From positions 930,001 to 994,000 of the forward strand of contig CBDCYH010000001.1 of NCBI GenBank assembly GCA_965224105.1: 64,000 nt of DNA, given 5' to 3'. The DNA is from CBDCYH01 sp965224105. Lineage in GTDB: Bacteria; Bacteroidota; Rhodothermia; Rhodothermales; JABDKH01. The stretch's first letter is position 1. Every line of letters starts with the position of its first letter. Shown here one piece after another: positions 36,965-44,528 of the stretch. Made by a program: the position numbers and the translations under genes. The notes below the pieces were generated by a model that was not told the DNA's origin, searched no databases, and saw only the letters and a list, made by a program, of their open reading frames with translations.

Positions 36965-37441
36965 CTAGTCTACCCTAATCTCCACCCATTTTGTATTAGG
37001 GTCGTTGCCCTTCATGTCAATCGCCGCCATAACCTTGTAGGTGAACTTCGTGTTCGCGCCTGTATACGTTGGTGGCAGATTGGGTGGCAATGGGAACTCA
37101 GCAGTAAGCTGATGACTGGAGTTGGCTGTCATCTGGCTGGCTCCAGTAACGTTCAGCTCCTGGTCGTACACCGTATCGCTGTGGCGCACGTCTACACTTT
37201 CAGGACGGTTATCCTTATCAGACCTGGCAGAGCCTGTCATTTTTGGCCTGTAGTTGTCGAGTCGGATCTCTTCCACACATTTGAGTTTCGCGTAAACCCT
37301 GTCAATGTTGATGTCGTCGTCTTTGACGTTGATATCGATTGTCGCGACGGCTGTCCCGCCTCTGGTTGTCGGGGTAGTGGAAACGCTGATCGTCGCCCAG
37401 TCCCCTGTCATGTTTTTCTTGAGGTTCTTGAAAAAACCCAT
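36965..37441 (-). CDS. Spo0M/arrestin-like beta-sandwich protein
   Basis: A 158-residue protein without a signal peptide or membrane segment. The alternating pattern, with a conserved-looking end region (FPLPPNLPPTYTGANTKFTY, then VMAAIDMKGNDPNTKW), resembles the arrestin-like fold of sporulation-control protein Spo0M relatives. The LPPTY-G motif preceding an aromatic beta strand is the key likeness. Homologues outside spore formers have no established role. The N-terminus (MGFFKNLKKNMTG) is basic and could touch a membrane. The fold call is by eye and only moderately secure. Confidence 0.65.
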   Translation of the reverse strand: MGFFKNLKKNMTGDWATISVSTTPTTRGGTAVATIDINVKDDDINIDRVYAKLKCVEEIRLDNYRPKMTGSARSDKDNRPESVDVRHSDTVYDQELNVTGASQMTANSSHQLTAEFPLPPNLPPTYTGANTKFTYKVMAAIDMKGNDPNTKWVEIRVD

Positions 37442-37562
37442 CGGTCTAACCGGTTTGATGTGACTACAAAAATATACTCGCTCTCATCGATTCCTCATAA
37501 TTCCGCTCCAGTAAAGTTGGAACCGCGATCGACCGGGCAAGCCCTCACTAACGCAAAAGGAC

Positions 37563-38255
37563 TCAGATCGGCTTTTCGAAAATGAGAATATGCTGCTGCG
37601 GAAGGATGTCCAGAACCTCCCGAAAGTTGAATCCGACGTATTCCAACTCTTTTGTTGCCTGGGCTACAGTAAGGCGATGAAGGTCGCCAACCGGAACGGT
37701 CTCATCTTCCCCCCTGTATTCGACGAGAACAACGCGCCCGCCAGGTAACAAAGAATCATATATCGCGCTCATCATCTCCAGAGGTTTGGTAAACTCGTGA
37801 TAGGAAATGGCAATCAGCGCAAGATCTACTCCAGATGGAAGTTTGGGATTATCGATGTCGCCGAGTACGGAGACCACGTTTGTGACAGAGTCCGCTTCCA
37901 TCCTCCTGTTGATTGTGTCCAGCAAGACCTCATCGATGTCAACTGCATAAACCCGACCGTGAGGAACGACTGGTGCGATCCTGAAGGTTAAGTACCCGGA
38001 GCCGGCGCCAATGTCGGCAACAATTGACGCTGGGGTTAGCTCGAGCGCGGCTATTAGTCTATCCGGGAGTTCTGAGCTTTCGCGATCGGGCCTCTCCAAC
38101 CAACCGACTGTATTGTGTTCGCCACCCGGGGCTGGTATCTCACGACCGTGATAAAACAATCCACTGCCACCGTCTGATGAGGGCGACGTTGTCCTGTAAA
38201 CCGCATCCCGATTGCAGGCACCGAGTAACAGTGCGGATGCAACCAAAACCAACAT
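37563..38255 (-). CDS. Class I SAM-dependent methyltransferase with an apparent lipoprotein signal
   Basis: The body is a Rossmann-fold methyltransferase: motif I VADIGAGSGYLTF, then the acidic VYAVDIDE strand, LALIAISYHEF, and LLPGGRVVLVEY before the C-terminal sheet. The odd part is the N-terminus. The ATG at 38255 gives MLVLVASALLLGAC, a hydrophobic stretch ending in a lipobox, giving 230 residues. A TTG start at 38363 would add 36 residues including basic ones (MIKRF and a later R), which would improve the signal's charge. A methyltransferase outside the cytoplasm would lack SAM, so it may be retained inside, anchored, or not use SAM. Related putative exported methyltransferases are common in Bacteroidetes-like genomes (recollection). 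The substrate is unknown. Confidence 0.8.
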   Translation of the reverse strand: MLVLVASALLLGACNRDAVYRTTSPSSDGGSGLFYHGREIPAPGGEHNTVGWLERPDRESSELPDRLIAALELTPASIVADIGAGSGYLTFRIAPVVPHGRVYAVDIDEVLLDTINRRMEADSVTNVVSVLGDIDNPKLPSGVDLALIAISYHEFTKPLEMMSAIYDSLLPGGRVVLVEYRGEDETVPVGDLHRLTVAQATKELEYVGFNFREVLDILPQQHILIFEKPI

Positions 38256-38463
38256 GAAACAAGCTGATCGGTACGTTTGGATATGTCCAAGAATGCTACG
38301 GAAAATTGCTACTCCACAATATTCTTGAATGACTGAGTGCACGAAGTTGAAACGCTTTATCAATTGTTAATATTGTGGAAGCGTTAGGCCTTTTGAATCT
38401 TGTTCGGGAGCCATATGTTGCAACTCGAAAACGCCGAAGCATTCAAGTACCTCGTTCGACTAC

Positions 38464-40641
38464 ATGATACGAATTGCACTCAGCACCGTCTGCATCTTAT
38501 TGATGATGGCCACGGACGGTTCGGCTCAATTCGCCAGTTTCGAGGAGGCTCTCGTCGACGTCGGTAATGTTGGTGTCACGGTCACAAATGCCGGATTTGT
38601 TGGACGTGCTGCCATTCGGAATAATCCGACAGGTCCGCCTTCATTCGAGTACCCGCTTGATTCGGGCGTTGAGCACTTATTTGAGTCTGGCTTGTGGATC
38701 GGTGCAAAGCGGGGAGACGGTGTTTTCACCGTGCGGACGGGTGCACAGACGGCGGGCGGCGGATACAGTCCCGGAGCTGCCGGGTATGAGTTCGCCCAGC
38801 TTACGGGAATCTCCGCCCGATCAACCCTGCCTGAGCGCGATTCGTTTACCCCCGGGGCGATCAGCCACCAGGACTTCATTGCGACTTTTGAGGATACGTC
38901 TCGGGTCCTCCCTGGAACATCCATTTTGATGCCTGATGTGCAAGGTCAGTTGGGGGCAGAAATAACCATGACCAGTCTTGCATGGAATTTCCCGTTCACG
39001 GAGTACTTCGTGATTCTCAATTTCGACATCACCAACATCAGCTCCGCCCCGTGGGACAGCGTGTACATTGGGATGTATCACGACACCGTCGTTCGTAACG
39101 TGAATACGACGCAGGATACGGGCGGCAACTTCTTCAACAAAGGGGGCTACGGATTCATCGACAGTCTGTACGCATCATACGGATTCAACGCTGGAGGCCT
39201 GGAAGAGACGATTAATACATACGCGGCGGTTGTTTTTCTGGGTAGCGAATGGGTCGACCAACGAACCGGTCAGAAAAGATTCTACCATCCTAACGTGGCC
39301 GCATCTTATGAGGCAGACGGCTACTCCGCCCCGAACGTTAATCCCAGGTGGTGGCAGTTTTCGGGTGGCACGAATGAGTTATCGCGGCCGTCGACGGATG
39401 ATGTCAAGTACGACCGTATGGCTACTCCCTTTCCCAACCCTGCTAACTTCGCGACCGAAGCCGAGTATCAGGCTGAGTTGGAGGCGTGGCAAACGAGGCT
39501 TAGAACCGATGGGCAATCTTCAACCGGTAACTGGATCGGCCTCACCCCGGTCGGCCCGTATCCGCGGATTGGCCCTGGTGAAACCGTCCAGATAACGTTC
39601 GGATTGGTTGCAGCCCTAAAACCGGAGGAATTCCAGGGACAGAGTGGAAAGCAGGTGGACACCGCCGAGTCCATCGCCTTGCTCGCCAACAATATTCTTT
39701 GGGCTCAGCGGACGTACACTGGTGAGGACAACAACTATAACGGTATCCTTGACGAGGGTGAAGATGTGAATGGCGACGGCGAACTTAGCCGTTATCTCAT
39801 CCCCGAGCCACCATCCAACCCTCGACTACGTGTCGAGTTTGAGAACAAAGAGGCGGATGGCAACCCTGTGAACAGCGTCGCAGTCTACTGGGACAAATCC
39901 GCCGAGTTTTCGATCGACCCGGTTTCTGGCAAGCGTGACTTTGAGGGATACCGGATATTTCGAAGCAATCCTGGTGATGACCGTACGGGTGACATCGCCA
40001 ACCAGGCTTCGCTAATTGCCCAGTTTGACCAGCCGGGGAATCGCACTGGTTTCAATAACGGTTTTGATGCGATCGAGCTTCCCGCACCGGTTACTTTTGA
40101 GGGTGACACCACCAGGTACTATTACAAATTTGAGAGCGAGAGCTTGCTCAGTGGGTGGCAGTATCTGTTTTCGGTAACCGCGTTTGATGAGGGTGACCCG
40201 GATGCGGGACTTCCCTCGTTTGAATCTTCTCGAACTTCCAGCTCGGTGCGAATATTCCCCGGCTCTGCACCGGTTGCTGACGGTTCTCGCTCGGTTGGGG
40301 TCTATCCGAACCCCTATCGCGTGAACGCTGCGTGGGACGGAAACACCAACCGCACGCGAAAGCTCCATTTCTACAATTTGCCGGAGCGTGCGCAGATACG
40401 CGTGTATACGCTCGCCGGTGAGATCGTGGCTGACTTTGACCACGACGCATCAAACAACACTGGCGACATCCGCTGGTTTGATAATTTCAGCGCCAGCAAT
40501 AGAATTCTCGCAGGCGGAGAGCATGCATGGGATATTCTCTCCGAAAATGGGCTCAACATAGCTACGGGACTTTACCTCTTTACGGTTGAAGACACCGACA
40601 CGGGTGATGTCCAACGAGGCAAGTTTGCAATAATTAAATAA
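38464..40641 (+). CDS. Large secreted protein with C-terminal T9SS-like sorting domain
   Basis: A 725-residue protein with a signal peptide (about 1-21, ending GSAQF). The first ~400 residues are beta-rich and unassigned. Around residues 418-440 there is an acidic, Ca2+-binding-like stretch (NNYNGILDEGEDVNGDGEL). Residues ~455-590 resemble a fibronectin-III-like domain (AVYWDKSAEF, FEGYRIFRS). The last ~110 residues begin VGVYPNPYRVNAAWDG and close with GLYLFTVEDTDTGDVQRGKF, the outline of a type A sorting domain, so export to the cell surface is expected. It is followed after 20 bases by a second surface protein and probably shares a transcript with it. Confidence 0.83.
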   Translation: MIRIALSTVCILLMMATDGSAQFASFEEALVDVGNVGVTVTNAGFVGRAAIRNNPTGPPSFEYPLDSGVEHLFESGLWIGAKRGDGVFTVRTGAQTAGGGYSPGAAGYEFAQLTGISARSTLPERDSFTPGAISHQDFIATFEDTSRVLPGTSILMPDVQGQLGAEITMTSLAWNFPFTEYFVILNFDITNISSAPWDSVYIGMYHDTVVRNVNTTQDTGGNFFNKGGYGFIDSLYASYGFNAGGLEETINTYAAVVFLGSEWVDQRTGQKRFYHPNVAASYEADGYSAPNVNPRWWQFSGGTNELSRPSTDDVKYDRMATPFPNPANFATEAEYQAELEAWQTRLRTDGQSSTGNWIGLTPVGPYPRIGPGETVQITFGLVAALKPEEFQGQSGKQVDTAESIALLANNILWAQRTYTGEDNNYNGILDEGEDVNGDGELSRYLIPEPPSNPRLRVEFENKEADGNPVNSVAVYWDKSAEFSIDPVSGKRDFEGYRIFRSNPGDDRTGDIANQASLIAQFDQPGNRTGFNNGFDAIELPAPVTFEGDTTRYYYKFESESLLSGWQYLFSVTAFDEGDPDAGLPSFESSRTSSSVRIFPGSAPVADGSRSVGVYPNPYRVNAAWDGNTNRTRKLHFYNLPERAQIRVYTLAGEIVADFDHDASNNTGDIRWFDNFSASNRILAGGEHAWDILSENGLNIATGLYLFTVEDTDTGDVQRGKFAIIK

Positions 40642-40661
40642 CATCAACTAACTACTAAGTC

Positions 40662-42854
40662 ATGAAAAAAATTGTTACAGGATTGATCGTCCTATCAGCG
40701 TTTCTCCTGAGCATCCCGACAACCACGCTTGCTCAGATTGACGTTACGGTTCGAGAGATAAATGCGATCCATCCAGATTCGGTTGCCGCCCTGAACGCTG
40801 GTGGAGATCAGCTTACGGCGGCTGAAATAACGTCCAGGATTTTTAACAACCTGGAAGATTCCACTGTTACGTTCACTGCCGTAGTCTTGTCAGATCCGTT
40901 GAACTCAGGCAACTCGACCCCTGACGGTGACGGCCTGCCAGGTCGAATTCACATGTTTGTCCGGGATACTTCTGCCGCAAGTCTGGGACCAGAAGGGATG
41001 AACATCCAGATCGTGGATGGTTCGTGGGCGACCAACCAAATTGACGCCCTCCTTATTGGAGACGTGATCACTGTAACCGGAGTGGTAGATCCGTTTTTCA
41101 ACCAGATGCAGGTGTCACCAAATTCAGTTACTTATCAGGGCACATACACTGATTTAGGTCTACCCGCTTCGATTCTAGATCCAGTAACCGTTACGACAGC
41201 GGATCTGAACATGGGTGGATTCGGCCCCGGACTGGTCCAGGTAAACTGGGACAATCTATCAAGTTTGAATTCACAGTATGTGCGTATTGAGAATGCTGTG
41301 ATCACTGAGCGGAATATTGCTGACGATCGTCCGCAGTGGGCCTTTTCGACAGATGGTGGAACAACGTTGGTCGACAACTACACTATCTCTCTGAGGTATC
41401 GTAATGATCGTAATTCGACATACTCACCTACCTTTAACGTGAGAACTGATGATTTCGTACCTCCACCGCCAGGAGCAGTCGTAAACGTACAAGGCTTCGT
41501 TACTTTTAACGGTTCAGACAATCTTGGGCACGGTGTACCATTCAGAGCACTCCTAAGCCTGAACCCGTTCGAAGACTCAGATCTCGAAATCCTGGAATCT
41601 GCACCGATCATTTCAAATGTTAGCAGCCCGGACGGAGTCGTTGGAGCCACTCCTGTTTCCATAACGGCCGACGTTACAGCAGATCCTGCAAGAACGTTGA
41701 CAGAAGTTGTGCTTGTGTACACAACAACTACGAACTCAACGGAACAGACAGTGGCTGCCAGCTCGGTTTCCGGTACCAGCTACACATTTGAGATTCCGGC
41801 TGCAGCGGATCTTGATTTCGTCAATTATTACATCCGTGCAACGGATAGCGAATCGTCAGTTGCTGTATCATTGACTCGAACATATAGGGTTTTTGAGAAC
41901 GGCATTACCAGCATCGCATCCATCCAGGAAACCGCTGACAACAATGAGGGGGATAGCCCTCTTGCTGGAGCAACTATCACAATGGATATCACTGCTACTG
42001 TGCAGAGCAAACCCGACTCTTCCGGATTCCTCGTGGTTCAGGATGATGCGGGGTTGGCGCCTTGGTCAGGGATTCTTGTCGAGTACACGTCCGACATCCA
42101 GGCTCTCAATCTCGCTGCTGGGGATGTTGTAAACATCACAGGCGGAACTTTGGTTGAGATTCGTGGCGGTGACTTCGGTAACAATGGAGAAGTAAGTGCC
42201 ATTGCGGCTCCGACACTCACCGTCGTGTCAACTGGTGGTACACCACTTGGATACAAAGTCGTTGGTACGGATGTCTTACAGGATGACGCCATTGCTGAAG
42301 CGCATGAAAGCATGATGTTACGTTTTGAAAGCGTGACAATAACCTCGGCGAATGCTGATGCACCAAGCAATTTCGGTGAGTTCAGTGTTTCGACGACACC
42401 ACCGGATAATTCTGTTCGAGTTGACGACGCGTCGCCGGGTATCCCGTTTGGCTATAACGATACGCTGACAGACGGCGAAACGATTTCATCCATTCAGGGA
42501 GTCTGGACACACACGTTTGGCAACTATAAGCTGATTCCCGAAGACCTTTCGGACATCGGCACCATCACAGACGTAGACGATGAGTTGCCGGAAGGTTTCT
42601 CACTCAGCCAGAACTACCCGAATCCGTTCAACCCATCGACTACCATCAAGTATTCACTGGACCAACCAGGATTGGTGCATCTTGGAGTATTTGACCTTCT
42701 CGGGAGAGAGGTAAGTGTATTGGTACGCGGAGCGAAATCTGCCGGCGAGCACAATGTGTCGTTCGATGCATCTGGCCTGCCAAGCGGAGTCTACATTTAC
42801 CGGCTTGAAGCGGGTGGTTTTGTAGTCAACAAATCCATGATGCTGATTAAATAG
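40662..42854 (+). CDS. Secreted protein with OB-like domains and T9SS type A sorting domain
   Basis: A 730-residue protein with a signal peptide (about 1-24, ending TLAQ). Two regions, near residues 45-150 and 430-560, read like OB-fold modules found in bacterial extracellular nucleases and DUF5689-type proteins: VTFTAVVLSDPL with ALLIGDVITVTGVV, and SSGFLVVQDD with LAAGDVVNITGG. A Fn3-like segment lies between (PIISNVSSPDGV). The C-terminus is a textbook T9SS type A domain, LSQNYPNPFNPSTTIKYSL to GVYIYRLEAGGFVVNKSMML. No catalytic domain is visible; it could bind nucleic acid or another polymer. A strong hairpin follows its stop. Confidence 0.85.
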   Translation: MKKIVTGLIVLSAFLLSIPTTTLAQIDVTVREINAIHPDSVAALNAGGDQLTAAEITSRIFNNLEDSTVTFTAVVLSDPLNSGNSTPDGDGLPGRIHMFVRDTSAASLGPEGMNIQIVDGSWATNQIDALLIGDVITVTGVVDPFFNQMQVSPNSVTYQGTYTDLGLPASILDPVTVTTADLNMGGFGPGLVQVNWDNLSSLNSQYVRIENAVITERNIADDRPQWAFSTDGGTTLVDNYTISLRYRNDRNSTYSPTFNVRTDDFVPPPPGAVVNVQGFVTFNGSDNLGHGVPFRALLSLNPFEDSDLEILESAPIISNVSSPDGVVGATPVSITADVTADPARTLTEVVLVYTTTTNSTEQTVAASSVSGTSYTFEIPAAADLDFVNYYIRATDSESSVAVSLTRTYRVFENGITSIASIQETADNNEGDSPLAGATITMDITATVQSKPDSSGFLVVQDDAGLAPWSGILVEYTSDIQALNLAAGDVVNITGGTLVEIRGGDFGNNGEVSAIAAPTLTVVSTGGTPLGYKVVGTDVLQDDAIAEAHESMMLRFESVTITSANADAPSNFGEFSVSTTPPDNSVRVDDASPGIPFGYNDTLTDGETISSIQGVWTHTFGNYKLIPEDLSDIGTITDVDDELPEGFSLSQNYPNPFNPSTTIKYSLDQPGLVHLGVFDLLGREVSVLVRGAKSAGEHNVSFDASGLPSGVYIYRLEAGGFVVNKSMMLIK

Positions 42855-42869
42855 TTCGGAAGAATTCCC

Positions 42870-42893
42870 ATGGCCTGCCTCACGGCAGGCCAT
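42870..42893 (+). terminator. Hairpin between the T9SS protein gene and the lipoprotein gene
   Basis: A perfect inverted repeat, ATGGCCTGCC (42870-42879) and GGCAGGCCAT (42884-42893), with a 4-base loop, followed by TTTGGGTT. The short T-run is weak for a rho-independent terminator, so it may only reduce read-through or protect the upstream message. It splits the surface cluster into a two-gene and a five-gene part. Confidence 0.65.
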
Positions 42894-42911
42894 TTGGGTT
42901 ATCATCTCATT

Positions 42912-44525
42912 ATGCTTCGATACATTTTCTCGATTGCAGTCACCGCCCTTCTAATACAAGGCTGCGACTCAGGCCTCAATGGCGAGTCGTTCGAGAACTT
43001 ACCTCCCGATACACATCTTAGCGTCCGTGATTCTGACCTGTCGGACAATCTGGACGAAAATGCGCGTCTGACAAGCACGGTATTGGTTTCCTGGTCGGGG
43101 GACGACCCCGACGGATTTGTGACAAATTTTGATGTCAGGTTCTACGACCAGTCGGACACCCCACCTACAGAAAATCTTTGGACCCGAACTGCACGCACTG
43201 ACTCTTTGATTCTACTCCCGATCCCTCAAGGCGAAAAGTCTGCAAACGTTGTTTTCGAGGTACGTGCGATAGACAACGAGGGTAAATCCGATCCGTCTCC
43301 CGCCATTACCGTTTTCCCTATAAAGAACGCCCCACCAGAATTCAAATTTAGCCAGTTCGAACTACCACCAGATACTACCTTCGGCGTATTCTCATTTGCG
43401 TGGATTGCCACCGATCCAGAAGGGCAAGCGAATCTGGATCGAATCGAAATTGCTTTTAACGACACACTGAATTTTGTCGCCCTCAGCCCGGACATTGAGT
43501 TTGTAACTTTTGTCGCGGATGTGAATCGGCAAGATCCGAATGAAACAACTGTTCAAGCACGCGTATTTGAAGGCAAAGGCTTCGCTTCAACAGACACCTT
43601 CGTCCCGAACCTCAAGCTTGACGAGGTCAACACTTTGTATGCCCGGTCCGTAGATGCCACGGATACCACTAGCACCCGATCAAGCTTCTCGTGGTTTGTT
43701 AAGGGCAGTCGATCGAACATTCTTGTTGTTAATGACTACCGGAAGGACTCTTCACCAACGATACTGAGCTACCACCTAGACGTTTTACGGCAATATCTGC
43801 CTGAGTCCACACCTGTAGATATATGGACAATCACGACACCATTTTTCCAAGGATCAGCCGGCAACGTTCCCAAATCAAATTTGCTGCCAGCAATTGCAGA
43901 TCCAACTCTGACTCATTGGCTCGAAGATTATTCTCACATTTATTGGATCTCTACTAACACCACCAACAGTATCGCATCCAATAACCTACCGTTTGTGGCG
44001 CCAGTTCTCGATCGTTTCTTCGACAGCGGCGGCACCATGATTGTGCACTCACCTGTTTCCTTGCCCGCAAATCCGGAAGACAACTTGGGCAACCCTTCGC
44101 TACTACTGCTACCTATCGACGGCCTTATTACATTCCCAGATTCCCTCAGACCTCAATTGCGTCAATCTCCTGGGTCTCTTGTGCGTCCCACCTCTAGCGT
44201 TCCAGGGACCTCCGAGCAACTTCCAGAGCTTGAGACGGCCTCCTTTGCCATCGGCAACCTCCCGTACGACGCCACCGGCCCGAACACCGTCCCCCTCATG
44301 GATGCAGAGTTCACCTACGTAACCCGCGCATCCAACACCGGTCCTTGGACGGGCACATCCACCGTCGCGTCGATGAGCGTGGACCAACGCGTCGGACTAT
44401 TTGCTTTGCCACTCGTGAACGAACAGTCGGGAGATATCCTGTTTGTCGGGGCGGACGGAAACCCAGACGGCGCGAAAGATGCGATCCACTTAATGCTGCG
44501 CGGCCTGAACTTCCCGAGTAGGTAA
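42912..44525 (+). CDS. Surface-cluster lipoprotein with Fn3-like and amidotransferase-like regions
   Basis: Starts at the ATG at 42912 and gives 537 residues with a lipoprotein signal ending LIQGC (Cys18); an upstream ATG at 42870 lies inside the hairpin and is rejected. About residues 35-130 look like a Fn3 or cadherin-like module (VSWSGDDPDGFVTNFDVRF), repeated more loosely to ~250. From ~270, NILVVNDYRKDSSPTILSYHLDVLRQYLP followed by HIYWIST and FFDSGGTMIVHSP recalls the class I glutamine amidotransferase-like/DUF4350 fold seen in ThuA-type proteins, without an obvious catalytic cysteine. It precedes the TonB-dependent receptor gene by 3 bases, so it probably works as the receptor's surface partner, similar in place to SusD-like lipoproteins but not similar in sequence. 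Confidence 0.72.
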   Translation: MLRYIFSIAVTALLIQGCDSGLNGESFENLPPDTHLSVRDSDLSDNLDENARLTSTVLVSWSGDDPDGFVTNFDVRFYDQSDTPPTENLWTRTARTDSLILLPIPQGEKSANVVFEVRAIDNEGKSDPSPAITVFPIKNAPPEFKFSQFELPPDTTFGVFSFAWIATDPEGQANLDRIEIAFNDTLNFVALSPDIEFVTFVADVNRQDPNETTVQARVFEGKGFASTDTFVPNLKLDEVNTLYARSVDATDTTSTRSSFSWFVKGSRSNILVVNDYRKDSSPTILSYHLDVLRQYLPESTPVDIWTITTPFFQGSAGNVPKSNLLPAIADPTLTHWLEDYSHIYWISTNTTNSIASNNLPFVAPVLDRFFDSGGTMIVHSPVSLPANPEDNLGNPSLLLLPIDGLITFPDSLRPQLRQSPGSLVRPTSSVPGTSEQLPELETASFAIGNLPYDATGPNTVPLMDAEFTYVTRASNTGPWTGTSTVASMSVDQRVGLFALPLVNEQSGDILFVGADGNPDGAKDAIHLMLRGLNFPSR

Positions 44526-44528
44526 CTA

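Noticed and set aside
42870..42911. Upstream ATG (42870) as the start of the lipoprotein gene
   Set aside because: It lies within the hairpin arm, and the added residues would spoil the lipoprotein signal that begins neatly at 42912.
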